A stretch of DNA of 64,000 nt from CAWKOH01 sp963851245 (GTDB taxonomy: Bacteria > Actinomycetota > Acidimicrobiia > Acidimicrobiales > Palsa-688), in NCBI GenBank assembly GCA_963851245.1, contig CAWKOH010000005.1, positions 124,001-188,000 of the forward strand, in the 5' to 3' direction. The notes under the pieces are model-generated. The model saw only the letters and a program-made list of their open reading frames with translations. It was not told the origin of the DNA and did not search any database. Of the stretch, positions 16,546-24,896 are shown one piece after another. Each line of letters opens with the position of its first letter. The first letter of the stretch is position 1. The translations under genes were made by a program, and so were the position numbers.

Positions 16546-17583
16546 TCATCCGACCTGGTTGCGGGGCGGGTCGGAGTGGAGACGCCGGAGCGCCGAGCGG
16601 TAGGGGCGGGCGGCGATCCCGGCGTCGGTGATTATGGCGGTCACGAACCGGGCTGGAGTGACATCGAAAGCCGGATTGGCAATCCCCACGCCCGATGGCA
16701 CGACCCGGTAGTCGCCGATGGTCGCCACCTCGTCGGCGTCCCGCTGCTCGACAGGTATGTCGGCGCCCGAGCGGCAGGCAAGGTCGACGGTCGAGAGCGG
16801 AGCTGCCACGTAGAACGGGATGTGGTGGTGGCGAGCGAGAACGGCGAGCGAGTAGGTGCCGATCTTGTTGGCGACGTCCCCATTGGCGGCGATCCGGTCG
16901 GCGCCGACAACGACGCAGTCCACTTCGCCACGCGCCATGACCGATCCGGCCGCTCCGTCGACCAAGACGGTGGCTCGTATGCCCAGCCGGCTCAGCTCCC
17001 AGGCGGTGAGGCGGCTGCCCTGCATGACCGGCCGGGTCTCGTCAACCCACACTTTCGGGTCCTTGCCTGCTTCATGAGCCGACCTGATGATCCCCAGAGC
17101 GGTTCCGTACTCGGCACACGCGAGGGAACCGGCGTTGCAATGGGTCAGTACTCGGCACCCGGAAGGGAGCAGGTCGGCCCCGATCCGGCCCAAACTTCGA
17201 TTGCGCTCCGAGTCTTCGGCCGCGAGGGCGATCGCCTCTCCCACGGGATCGTCTGCAGCCAGGGCCCGCTGCACCCCCCATCTCAGGTTCACCGCCGTCG
17301 GACGGGTGGCGATCAAGCGGGCCGCCGCCTGCTCCGGGTTCTCGCCCCGATGAGCCGCCAGCGCTACGCCCATGGCCCCGGCCACCCCCAAAGCCGGCGC
17401 GCCCCTGATCGCCAGCCCGGTGATGGCGTCGCACAGCTCGTCGACGGTTGAGGCGTCCAGGAACACGAGGTCGGCCGGCAAACGCCGCTGGTCAATCAGG
17501 CGGACCTTCCCGTCCCGCCACTCGATGGTGGGCGGCAGCCGGGCTGGGCCAGATTCCGCCTGGTCGTCGAGGGGTGCGTCCAC
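16546..17583 (-). CDS. mtnA: S-methyl-5-thioribose-1-phosphate isomerase
   Basis: 345 residues from GTG 17583, matching the family length (340-360). Conserved segments include IRGAPALGVAGAMGVALA, LTHCNAGSLACAEYGTA with the proposed catalytic Cys149, KVWVDETRPVMQGSRLTAWE, and VVVGADRIAANGDVANKIG with the catalytic Asp229. It converts methylthioribose-1-phosphate to methylthioribulose-1-phosphate in the methionine salvage pathway. The usual DNMAG-type segment reads DGAAGSVM here, a small change. No other salvage genes are adjacent. Its sequence similarity to eIF2B subunits is a known source of misannotation, but the Cys and Asp motifs favour MtnA. Confidence 0.92.
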   Translation of the reverse strand: MDAPLDDQAESGPARLPPTIEWRDGKVRLIDQRRLPADLVFLDASTVDELCDAITGLAIRGAPALGVAGAMGVALAAHRGENPEQAAARLIATRPTAVNLRWGVQRALAADDPVGEAIALAAEDSERNRSLGRIGADLLPSGCRVLTHCNAGSLACAEYGTALGIIRSAHEAGKDPKVWVDETRPVMQGSRLTAWELSRLGIRATVLVDGAAGSVMARGEVDCVVVGADRIAANGDVANKIGTYSLAVLARHHHIPFYVAAPLSTVDLACRSGADIPVEQRDADEVATIGDYRVVPSGVGIANPAFDVTPARFVTAIITDAGIAARPYRSALRRLHSDPPRNQVG

Positions 17584-17663
17584 AGCTGGGCATTCTGCCC
17601 GCGAACGGCCGTGCGCCGCCGGGTCCGGTCAGTGGAGACGGCGGCCGCCCTGGGCCGAGCTGC

Positions 17664-17867
17664 TCAGATGACGCCGGAACCCCGGCGTCGGCGGTAGACC
17701 TCGATGTCGCCGAGTGAGATGCGCGTGACCGAACCATTGGTGCGGGCCGGGATCTCGCCCGCCTCGACCAGGCTGCTGACCCGGCCGGGACTAAGGCCCA
17801 GCATCTCGGCCGCCTCACCAAGTGTCACCTCATCCAGCGGCCCGATGCGACCGGGCCAGGTCACCAT
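17664..17867 (-). CDS. Small MerR/excisionase-type helix-turn-helix protein
   Basis: 67 residues ending GDIEVYRRRRGSGVI. The segment VTLGEAAEMLGLSPGRVSSLVEAGEIPA is a winged-HTH like those of BldC, Xis and DNA-binding excisionase-fold domains, followed by a short beta-hairpin (SVTRISLGDIEVY). Such proteins are nucleoid-like or developmental regulators in actinomycetes, but no phage integrase is nearby to support an excisionase role. It lies 80 bp upstream of the mtnA start on the same strand. Confidence 0.78.
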   Translation of the reverse strand: MVTWPGRIGPLDEVTLGEAAEMLGLSPGRVSSLVEAGEIPARTNGSVTRISLGDIEVYRRRRGSGVI

Positions 17868-17981
17868 CTCAAAAACACTTCTGGGTCGCGCCTCTCCAGC
17901 TCCGCCTCGTGCTGGTTATATCGGCCGGCCTGTGGGCGACCTGAAGCAAAACGATTGGGCCAGCCGCGGCCGCCTTGCCCT

Positions 17982-18032
17982 GCAACCACCGAGGATGGGC
18001 AACCACGGAGGATGGGCAACCACGGAGGGCGG
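17982..18032. repeat. 17-bp tandem repeat, three copies
   Basis: GCAACCACCGAGGATGG (17982-17998), GCAACCACGGAGGATGG (17999-18015) and GCAACCACGGAGGGCGG (18016-18032) are adjacent with no spacer and differ at a few positions. They lie in the 232-bp gap between the HTH gene and the zinc-ribbon gene, about 70 bp before the latter's start. Confidence 0.8.
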
Positions 18033-18099
18033 TCGCCGGCCCGGAACTGACAGTCGTCTCCGGCGCTGGATGTGGCCGGCCTCACGTATCATCTGGTCC

Positions 18100-18330
18100 A
18101 TGGCCCTGTATGAGTACGTCTGCCGCGAGTGCGACACCTCCTTCGAGTTGCGGCGAGCCATGGCAGACGCCGATCTCAGGGTGGCCTGCCCCAGCGGCCA
18201 TACCGACGTGCGACGGAAGCTGTCTGTATTCGCCTCGGTCGGCGCCGCCACGGGGGCCGGAGCCGGACCGGTCGGCGTTCCGGGCTCCGCCGGCGGTTGC
18301 TGCGGCGGGGCCTGCGGCTGCGCGCACTGA
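18100..18330 (+). CDS. FmdB-type zinc ribbon protein
   Basis: 76 residues from ATG 18100. The N-terminus MALYEYVCRECDTSFELRRA holds the first Cys pair (CxxC) and CPSGH the second half, as in the regulatory zinc-ribbon domain (FmdB family). The C-terminus is a Gly/Cys-rich tail (GGCCGGACGCAH). Role unknown; the family was named for a formamidase-operon regulator. It is preceded by the 17-bp repeat. Confidence 0.83.
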   Translation: MALYEYVCRECDTSFELRRAMADADLRVACPSGHTDVRRKLSVFASVGAATGAGAGPVGVPGSAGGCCGGACGCAH

Positions 18331-18692
18331 CCCGCCGGAGTCCACGGTGGGTCGGCCTCCGGAGACTCTCGGCCAGTTTTCGTGACCTCGGCCCGAATTA
18401 CCGATCTTTCATGGTGATTTGTGGCCTAAGGTGAGATTTCGCGCCGGGAGTCCGGCGGACTTAGGGCGATTCCGAGCGGGACAGGACCCCCTCACCCCCG
18501 GTGGAAGGGTTCCGGACGGGACCCGCTCACCCTGCTCTGATGGGCCTTAACCGATCCCTTCACGTGCTGCTGTTCAGGCTCGCGGGCAGAGTCCGGGAGA
18601 AGCGACTAGATTTCGACGTCAACGAAGACATTCGCACACTGTCGGTGGGCCGGGGACGTAGCCGGTACTCACCCGTTCGGGAGGAGCACGCA
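18331..18692. other. Intergenic region without recognised gene
   Basis: 362 bp between the zinc-ribbon gene and the amidohydrolase. Nothing convincing was seen apart from a GGAGGAG ribosome-binding site at its right end, before ATG 18693. It presumably contains the promoter of the rightward amidohydrolase pair. Confidence 0.5.
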
Positions 18693-19964
18693 ATGAAGCT
18701 CGACGACATGATTCTCGTGAGCATCGACGACCACATGATCGAGCCCCCCGACATGTACAAGAACCATGTCCCGGCCAAGTGGGCGGGTGAGATGCCGAAG
18801 GTCGTCCGTAACGATGTTGGAGTCGATGAGTGGGTATTCCAGGGTCAGAGGACCTCGACGCCATTCGGGATGGCGGCCACCGTCGGCTGGCCGCGGGAGG
18901 AGTGGGGCTTCAATCCCGGCGCGTACTCCGAGCTCCGGCCCGGCTGCTTCGACGTCCACCAACGGGTGCGGGACATGAATGCCAATGGCGTCCTGGCGTC
19001 GATGAACTTCCCGACCATGGCCGGCTTCAACGCTCGCACCTTCACCGAGTCGCACGACAAGGAGATCGCCCTGGTCATGCTCCAGGCCTACAACGACTGG
19101 GCCATCGACGAGTGGGCCGGGGCCTACCCCGGTCGGTTCATCCCGCTGGGTATCGTCCCGATGTGGGACGTGGACCTGGCGGTCGAGGAGGTCAACCGCC
19201 TGGCCAAGACGGGCTGCCGTTCGATCAGCTTCCTCGAGACTCCCCACGTCCAGGGCTTCCCGAGCTTCCTCTCCGGCTACTGGGACCCGATGCTGAAGGC
19301 CATAGTGGACTCGAACATGGTGCTGTCGCTTCATATCGGAGCCGGATTCGACGTCATCCAGAAGGCACCGGAGGCCCCCATCGACCACCTCATCGTGCTG
19401 GCCTGCCAGATCAGCGCCATCACCGCTCAGGACCTGTTGTTCGGCCCTACCCTGCGGCGGTTCCCGAGTCTGAAGGTCGCCCTGTCCGAGGGGGGAATCG
19501 GCTGGATCCCCTTCTACTTCGATCGGATCGACCGGCACTACCAGAACCAGGCCTGGCTCCATCACGAAGATGATTTCGGTGGCCGGCTGCCGTCCGAGGT
19601 CTTCCGCGATCACATCCTCGCTTGCTACATCACCGACCCTTCGGGGCTGCTCCTTCGGGACCGGATCGGTACCGACATCATCGCCTGGGAATGTGACTAC
19701 CCCCACACGGATACCACCTGGCCGGAATCGCCGGAGTTCGCCTGGAAGGAGTTCGAGGAGGCGGGCTGCACCGAAGAGGAGATTCACGCCATCACCTGGC
19801 AGAACGCCTGTCGGTTCTTCGACTGGGATCCCTTCAAGCACACTCCAAAGGAGCAGACCACCGTCGCTGCTCTCCGCTCCCTCGCCAAGGACGTCGATGT
19901 CACCCGCATGCCGAAAGCGGAGTGGCGCAAGCGCAATGAAGCCGCCGGAATCGGTGTGTTCTGA
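18693..19964 (+). CDS. Amidohydrolase-2 family metal-dependent hydrolase, paralogue 1
   Basis: 423 residues from ATG 18693. The N-terminus ILVSIDDHMIEPPDMY gives the HxIExxD-like start of this subfamily. Later come GFNARTFTESHD, GRFIPLGIVPMWD, VLSLHIGAG, LKVALSEGGIGWIPF and CDYPHTDTTWPES with the C-terminal metal or substrate Asp-His pair. This is the amidohydrolase-related clan that includes ACMSD-like decarboxylases and hydratases. It reads into a second, more distant paralogue at 20074. In actinobacteria these paralogues accompany steroid and terpenoid-type catabolic genes, but the reaction is unknown. Confidence 0.84.
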   Translation: MKLDDMILVSIDDHMIEPPDMYKNHVPAKWAGEMPKVVRNDVGVDEWVFQGQRTSTPFGMAATVGWPREEWGFNPGAYSELRPGCFDVHQRVRDMNANGVLASMNFPTMAGFNARTFTESHDKEIALVMLQAYNDWAIDEWAGAYPGRFIPLGIVPMWDVDLAVEEVNRLAKTGCRSISFLETPHVQGFPSFLSGYWDPMLKAIVDSNMVLSLHIGAGFDVIQKAPEAPIDHLIVLACQISAITAQDLLFGPTLRRFPSLKVALSEGGIGWIPFYFDRIDRHYQNQAWLHHEDDFGGRLPSEVFRDHILACYITDPSGLLLRDRIGTDIIAWECDYPHTDTTWPESPEFAWKEFEEAGCTEEEIHAITWQNACRFFDWDPFKHTPKEQTTVAALRSLAKDVDVTRMPKAEWRKRNEAAGIGVF

Positions 19965-20073
19965 TTCGCCGAGTCCTTCTCCCATTGTCCGTGTAATCGG
20001 CCCGAGAGTTCAGATGTAGAAAAATGGAGGGCCCATCCCGAGGGAGCCGGCTCCACAAACAGGAGGGATCGCA

Positions 20074-21330
20074 GTGAGCGACACCGAGTACATCCAGGTC
20101 ACACATCGAGAGCTCCCGTATTCGACCTTCGACGCCGACAACCACATGTACGAGAACCGTGACGCGCTCACGAAGTTCCTGCCCCGTGAGTACGAGGGTG
20201 TCATCAAGTACGTGGACATCAACGGGCGGACCAAGCTGGCGATCCGCGATCGAATCACGGATTACATCCCGAACCCGACCTTCGTGAAGGTGGCGGCGCC
20301 GGGTGGGGCGGGCATGGACATCACCAAGGGCGGCAGTGGGTTCGGTTCGAGAGCGGTCGGCTTGCACCGCCAGAAGATGGTGGTGATGCCTGGTATCGAC
20401 GCCTTCTTCGATCCCGAGCCCCGCTTTGAGTTGATGAAGGAGATGGGGATCGACCGCACCCTGCTGTGGCCCACGCTGGCCAGCGCCCTCGAGGAGCGGG
20501 TCGCCGATGACCCGGACGTAGTGGTTACCGTTATCCATGCATTGAACGAATGGATGCACGAACACTGGAGCTACGTCTACTCCGATGCCTTGTACTCCAC
20601 GCCGATCATCAGCCTGGCCGCCGGCACCGACCGAGCCTTGGAGGAGCTGGAGTTTGTGCATGAGCGGGGGGCCAGGATCTTCCTTATCCGGGTGGCGCCG
20701 GTACCGACCTGGAAGGGTCGCAAATCCTTCGCCTTGCCGGAGTTCGATCCCTTCTGGGCCCGGGTACAGGAGCTCGACATCGTCGTTGGGATGCACTCGG
20801 GCGACCCCGGCTACCACCGTTACCTCAACGAGTGGGAGGGGATCGGCGACGCGGAGATGAGCATCGCCAAGGGGGCCAGGCAGGCCAACCCGGCGTTCGT
20901 GGCCCTGTCCTCGGAGAAGGACAGCCTGGTCGATGCCATGGCTTCAATCATCGGCCATGGCCTCGCCGCCCGCTTCCCGCGCCTCAAGTTCATGCCCGTG
21001 GAGTTCTCCAGCCGCTGGATCCGGCCGTTCTACAAGAAGCTCCAGCGCATCTACGAATCGGCCCCCGTGCTCTTCGACGAGGACCCGGTGGAGGTGTTCC
21101 ACCGCAACGTGTGGGTGCACGCCTTCCACGAGCCGGACCCCAAGGGGCTCATCGACCTGGGCATCCCAATCGATCACGTGATGTTCGGCTCGGACTTCCC
21201 CCACCCCGAGGGGATGGCGGACCCGCTGGCCTACTCCGAGGTGGTCAAGGACCTGCCGCTGGATCAGCAGGCCATGATCATGGGCGGCTCCCTCGAGAAG
21301 GCGATGAGAGTCGGGAAGTACGCCACCTAG
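20074..21330 (+). CDS. Amidohydrolase-2 family metal-dependent hydrolase, paralogue 2
   Basis: 418 residues from GTG 20074, behind an AGGAGGG ribosome-binding site. Signature parts are STFDADNHMYENRDAL at the N-terminus, TLLWPTLASALEERV, YVYSDALYSTPIISLAAG, GMHSGDPGYHRYLNEW, LKFMPVEFSSRWIRPF and the late MFGSDFPHPEGMADPLAY. These match the same fold as the gene at 18693. It lacks the N-terminal metal HxH of classical amidohydrolases (DADNHM is seen), as do other members of this group. It lies 109 bp after its neighbour and probably forms one transcript with it. Confidence 0.83.
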   Translation: MSDTEYIQVTHRELPYSTFDADNHMYENRDALTKFLPREYEGVIKYVDINGRTKLAIRDRITDYIPNPTFVKVAAPGGAGMDITKGGSGFGSRAVGLHRQKMVVMPGIDAFFDPEPRFELMKEMGIDRTLLWPTLASALEERVADDPDVVVTVIHALNEWMHEHWSYVYSDALYSTPIISLAAGTDRALEELEFVHERGARIFLIRVAPVPTWKGRKSFALPEFDPFWARVQELDIVVGMHSGDPGYHRYLNEWEGIGDAEMSIAKGARQANPAFVALSSEKDSLVDAMASIIGHGLAARFPRLKFMPVEFSSRWIRPFYKKLQRIYESAPVLFDEDPVEVFHRNVWVHAFHEPDPKGLIDLGIPIDHVMFGSDFPHPEGMADPLAYSEVVKDLPLDQQAMIMGGSLEKAMRVGKYAT

Positions 21331-21358
21331 AGCCGATTGCGCGGGCCGGCCAGCTCGC

Positions 21359-22315
21359 TCATCTCCCCATCCGATCCATCACGACGGCGCAGGCGAGGCC
21401 GTCCTCGAACGTCGGCGACCCCGGTTCGACGACGCCGCTGCGGACCGCATCGCAGACGATTGAAGCCCAGCGCTCCATCGAGTAGACGAGAGGGGTCTTC
21501 CCCTGAAGGTCGACCTCGTAGACGTTGGTCTCGCCACCGGCCGTGGTCCGCACCACCCCCTGATCGACGATTTCCAGCATCCCGGTGGCGCCGAAGACGG
21601 CCGTTCTCTCGGGCGTGCTCACAGACGATTCGAGGGCGCAGTCGATCACCCCGGTGACACCGCTCTCCGTCCGGAGCACCGCCGTGAACCCGTCCTCGGC
21701 GTCGCATATATGTTGCTGACCCTCGGCATCCGCTCTCTCGGCAACAGGGGTCCGCATCACTGCGGCTGCCTCTCCGATCTCCCCGAACATCCAGCGACAG
21801 GCGTCGATGAGGTGAGAACCCTGACCCCCCAACCAACCCCCACCAAGTGCCCTGCTGCTCAGCCAACCGTACGGCCGGGGCTGGGGCAGGGCGATGAATC
21901 TCGAGTATTGGAAGTGGTTCGGGTTCCCGACTACCCCTTCCCGAAGGAGAGCACGGAGTCGCTCCCGGGCCGGATCGAACCGGCGCTCGAAGTTCAGAAG
22001 GTTGACAATGCCGGCCGCCCTGGCCATTTCGAGCATGGCCGCCGAGTCCTCCGCATTCCTACCGAACGGCTTGTCGCACAACACGGCGTGACCGGCGTCG
22101 ATGGCTCTGCGGACGTGCTCGACGTGCAGGAACGGCGGCGAATGTATGGAGATCAGGTCGACATCAGCCCGGGCGCACAACCGAGATACCGCCTCGTCAT
22201 CGCGCGGCGTGACGACATCGACCACTTCGCAGTCCTTCGCGGCCGCGAAAGCCGGCGCCACATTCGTAGCACCGAACCCGGTGCCGACGACACCCACTCG
22301 TACGACCTCTGCCAC
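21359..22315 (-). CDS. Gfo/Idh/MocA-type NAD(P)-dependent oxidoreductase
   Basis: 318 residues. The Rossmann motif VVGTGFGATNVAPAF is at the N-terminus. HAVLCDKPFGRN is the Glu-Lys-Pro-like motif (here Asp-Lys-Pro) with the catalytic lysine, and GQGSHLIDACRWMFG carries the conserved His. The family oxidises sugars, inositols, or related cyclic alcohols, or reduces biliverdin. It converges on the amidohydrolase at 20074 and is divergent from the methyltransferase at 22369. The substrate is unknown. Confidence 0.86.
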   Translation of the reverse strand: MAEVVRVGVVGTGFGATNVAPAFAAAKDCEVVDVVTPRDDEAVSRLCARADVDLISIHSPPFLHVEHVRRAIDAGHAVLCDKPFGRNAEDSAAMLEMARAAGIVNLLNFERRFDPARERLRALLREGVVGNPNHFQYSRFIALPQPRPYGWLSSRALGGGWLGGQGSHLIDACRWMFGEIGEAAAVMRTPVAERADAEGQQHICDAEDGFTAVLRTESGVTGVIDCALESSVSTPERTAVFGATGMLEIVDQGVVRTTAGGETNVYEVDLQGKTPLVYSMERWASIVCDAVRSGVVEPGSPTFEDGLACAVVMDRMGR

Positions 22316-22368
22316 GCCCGTCCTCCCTCTCGCCCAACCGATCGTGCTCTCAGGCCGGTAGGTCGGTC

Positions 22369-23022
22369 GTGCAGCCGACCATCCTGGAGGCGTACCGTAG
22401 TTCCTCGATGGGCTTCTACACCGACCAGTTCCTGCCGCGCTTCACGGACTTCGCCCTCGGGAAGCCGATGGAGACGACCAGAGCGGGGGTCGTGGCCGGC
22501 CTGAGCGGGGATGTCCTCGAGCTCGGATTCGGGTCCGGGCGCAACCTCCCCCACGCACCCGAAGCGGTTCGCCGCTACCTTGCCGTCGAGCCCACGCTGG
22601 TCTGTCGAAAGCTGGCTGCCCAACGTGTGGCCGAAGCCCCCTTTCCGGTGGAGTGGATAGGACTGGACGGCCAGGACATCCCGCTCGAGGGCGAGTCCGT
22701 CGATCACGTGGTGGCGACGTGGACGTTGTGCACCATCCCCGACGTGGAGCGGGCGCTGCAGGAAACCCGGCGGGTCCTTCGGCCGGGCGGCACCCTTCAC
22801 TTCGTAGAGCACGGCCGGTCGCCCACGCCGCAGGTGGCCAAATGGCAGGACCGGATCACACCGCTCTGGGGCAAGCTCTTCGGCGGTTGCCATCTGAACC
22901 GTCCTCCGGACAGGCTGATCGAGGAAGCCGGGCTTACCCTCAACAGCGTCAAGACCTTCAACATGGGCGGTCCCGAAATGATCGGCTTCGCCTATCAGGG
23001 AACGGCCTCCAAGCCGTCGTGA
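22369..23022 (+). CDS. Class I SAM-dependent methyltransferase
   Basis: Up to 217 residues from GTG 22369; ATG 22408 (MGFYTDQFLPRF) is an equally good start. Motif I is DVLELGFGSGRNLPH (the SAM-binding GxGxG-type loop), followed by YLAVEPTLVCRKLA, then DGQDIPLEGESVDHVV and RVLRPGGTLHFVEHG (motif post-III). This pattern resembles small-molecule methyltransferases of the METTL7-like or phospholipid type. It converges on the P450 at 23042. The substrate is not evident. Confidence 0.85.
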   Translation: MQPTILEAYRSSSMGFYTDQFLPRFTDFALGKPMETTRAGVVAGLSGDVLELGFGSGRNLPHAPEAVRRYLAVEPTLVCRKLAAQRVAEAPFPVEWIGLDGQDIPLEGESVDHVVATWTLCTIPDVERALQETRRVLRPGGTLHFVEHGRSPTPQVAKWQDRITPLWGKLFGGCHLNRPPDRLIEEAGLTLNSVKTFNMGGPEMIGFAYQGTASKPS

Positions 23023-23041
23023 AGGCGGAGCCGCCCCGTAC

Positions 23042-24244
23042 TTACGCCGGCGTAAAGCTCACCGGCATTCGGTGATAGCCGGCTATGAAAGTCGAGGAGA
23101 GCCGTTCCGGTTCACCGTCCGGCGCCAGGTCCGGCAGGCGAGTCAGGACCTCGTTCAGCAAGCATGCAATCTCGATGCGGGCGACATGTAAGCCCAGGCA
23201 GAGATGGGCGCCTCCACCCCCGAAGGCCAGATGGGGATTTGGGTCCCTGCCCACATCGAACTTATCCGGGTCGGTGAACACGGCGCCGTCGCGGTTGCCT
23301 GAACCGTAGAACATCACCACCTTGTCACCGATCAGGATGTCCTGATCCCCTATCACGGTGTTAGCCGTCGCTGTCCGGCGGAAATGCACGACCGGGGAGG
23401 TGTAGCGAAGCATCTCCTCAACCGCGATCGGGAGCAGCACCGGCAGGTTGTCCTGCAAGCGGGCCCGCTGGTCCGGGTGCTCGAACAGCAGGTGCACGCC
23501 GGCGGTCACCAGGTTGCGCGTGGTGTCCCCGCCGGCGTTGATCAACAGCAAGAAGAACCATTGAAACTCGGCGTCGGTGAGTCGCTCGCCGTCGACCTCT
23601 CCCGCCACCAAGGCCGACGCGATGTCTTCGCCCGGACGCGTTCGCTTGTCACGGGCGACGCCGTCGGCATAGTCGAGCATCTCCACCAGTGCGGCCGTCC
23701 GTTGCTCGGGCGACACGGCCGCCGTATCGGTCGTGTGCATGAGCTCGGTCAACTCGTACAAGCGCTCGCCGTCCGACCGGGGGATCCCCATCAGGTCGGC
23801 GATCAGCCCCGAGGGCAGGCGGCCGGCGACGTCAGTCACCAGATCGCAGGACCCAAGCGGGGCCACTTCTCCCACGATCTCGCGGGCCAGGTACACGATC
23901 CTCTCCCGCATCCGCTCCGCCTGCCTCGGGGTGAACCCTCGACTGACCAGGCGGCGGAATCGCTCATGCTGCGGGGGGTCCATGGACAGCATCATCTGAC
24001 GTTGACCGGCCAAGGACATCTCGTCCGGTTCCTCCACCATTACCCCCCGTGCGTAGGAGCTGAAGAGCTGGGGTTGGCGGCTGATCGTACGAATGTCCTC
24101 GTAGCGGGTGACAGCCCAGAAGTCGGGGCCGGCCGGGTCGGGATGCCGGTACACCGGGGCGTGCTCTCTGAGCCAGGCGTACTGATCCCAGGGATGGCCA
24201 TTGGCAAAGGCCTCAGACGAGATCAGATCGATCACGGGTTGCAC
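23042..24244 (-). CDS. Cytochrome P450, paralogue 1
   Basis: 400 residues from GTG 24244. All P450 hallmarks are seen: I-helix FLLLINAGGDTTRN (acid-alcohol pair DT), ExxR in VEEMLRYT, the FRRTAT segment and the heme loop FGGGGAHLCLG with the axial Cys349. The length and soluble N-terminus match bacterial class I P450s, which need a ferredoxin and reductase that are not encoded nearby. Overall sequence suggests the actinobacterial group that includes steroid and fatty-acid hydroxylases (CYP125/CYP142/CYP124-like), but the substrate cannot be assigned. It lies between a methyltransferase and the PHA genes. Confidence 0.93.
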   Translation of the reverse strand: MQPVIDLISSEAFANGHPWDQYAWLREHAPVYRHPDPAGPDFWAVTRYEDIRTISRQPQLFSSYARGVMVEEPDEMSLAGQRQMMLSMDPPQHERFRRLVSRGFTPRQAERMRERIVYLAREIVGEVAPLGSCDLVTDVAGRLPSGLIADLMGIPRSDGERLYELTELMHTTDTAAVSPEQRTAALVEMLDYADGVARDKRTRPGEDIASALVAGEVDGERLTDAEFQWFFLLLINAGGDTTRNLVTAGVHLLFEHPDQRARLQDNLPVLLPIAVEEMLRYTSPVVHFRRTATANTVIGDQDILIGDKVVMFYGSGNRDGAVFTDPDKFDVGRDPNPHLAFGGGGAHLCLGLHVARIEIACLLNEVLTRLPDLAPDGEPERLSSTFIAGYHRMPVSFTPA

Positions 24245-24574
24245 GTCCCGAACGTAGTCCCCACGGGAGCCTTGGTGGGCGGCCAGGGCACCCTTGCCTC
24301 ACCCGCCAAGAGGAGACCCGGAAGCCCTGGCCACTCCACCCGGCGAGGATAACGCCGAAGCACGACCAGTGGCCCGGGCTGTGATATCCCTGAGAGAGCA
24401 CCTTTCGATCGTGGTCGTTTCGTTCTGGCCCGTGCCTCACGTGTCGATTCCTTTCGGTGAAGAGCGTGTTTCTCGCCCGTTAATGAGGCCTCGGCCCGAT
24501 AGCGATCCACCCCGCGGCCGTCATACTGACATGAACGGCCAAACTCTGAGCCGTCAGAGCAGGGAGCACGCAGC
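24245..24574. other. Intergenic region between P450 and PHA genes
   Basis: 330 bp with no recognised gene or clear hairpin. It must hold the leftward promoter of the P450 gene and any rightward promoter for the small reading frame at 24575 and the depolymerase gene. Confidence 0.45.
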
Positions 24575-24748
24575 ATGACCGTGACCACTTTGACCCCCGT
24601 TGTCACTCCCGACGCCACAGTCGACTACTTCGACAAACTCGAGGTTCGGGACATCGAAGACCTGCGCACGCCACATGAATGCCGCTGCTTGCTGGCCGCA
24701 TTCGGGAAGTGCCCAACCCAATCCGGGTACTTGCCAGGCCCACGGTAA
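24575..24748 (+). CDS. Possible small protein of unknown function
   Basis: ATG 24575 is 9 nt after an AGGGAG ribosome-binding-like site and gives 57 residues: MTVTTLTPVVTPDATVDYF, then DKLEVRDIEDLRTPHEC and a short Cys-containing tail. Its charged central segment looks protein-like. It precedes the PHA depolymerase gene by 148 bp and could be expressed with it. No family is recognised. It could be a fragment, since the next 100 bp also have fairly open reading frames in other phases. Confidence 0.4.
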   Translation: MTVTTLTPVVTPDATVDYFDKLEVRDIEDLRTPHECRCLLAAFGKCPTQSGYLPGPR

Positions 24749-24896
24749 CCCTTCCTTCCGCGCGGCGCGACGGTGGCCGGCATGGACAAGCTTTTCGCGG
24801 GGAGGTGGCGGTAGTGTGCGACAAGAACCCGCCATCGCCACCGAACGGACCCGACCGGGAGTAAACAGGGGGTTAACTGTTTTAAAGGAGGGGCAT

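Noticed and set aside
17664..17867. Phage excisionase as part of a prophage
   Set aside because: No integrase, phage genes or attachment-like repeats are nearby. The protein is more likely a BldC-like regulator.
18669..19985. Long minus-strand open frame opposite the first amidohydrolase
   Set aside because: The plus strand has the full family motif set and a good ribosome-binding site. The antisense translation has no recognisable domain.
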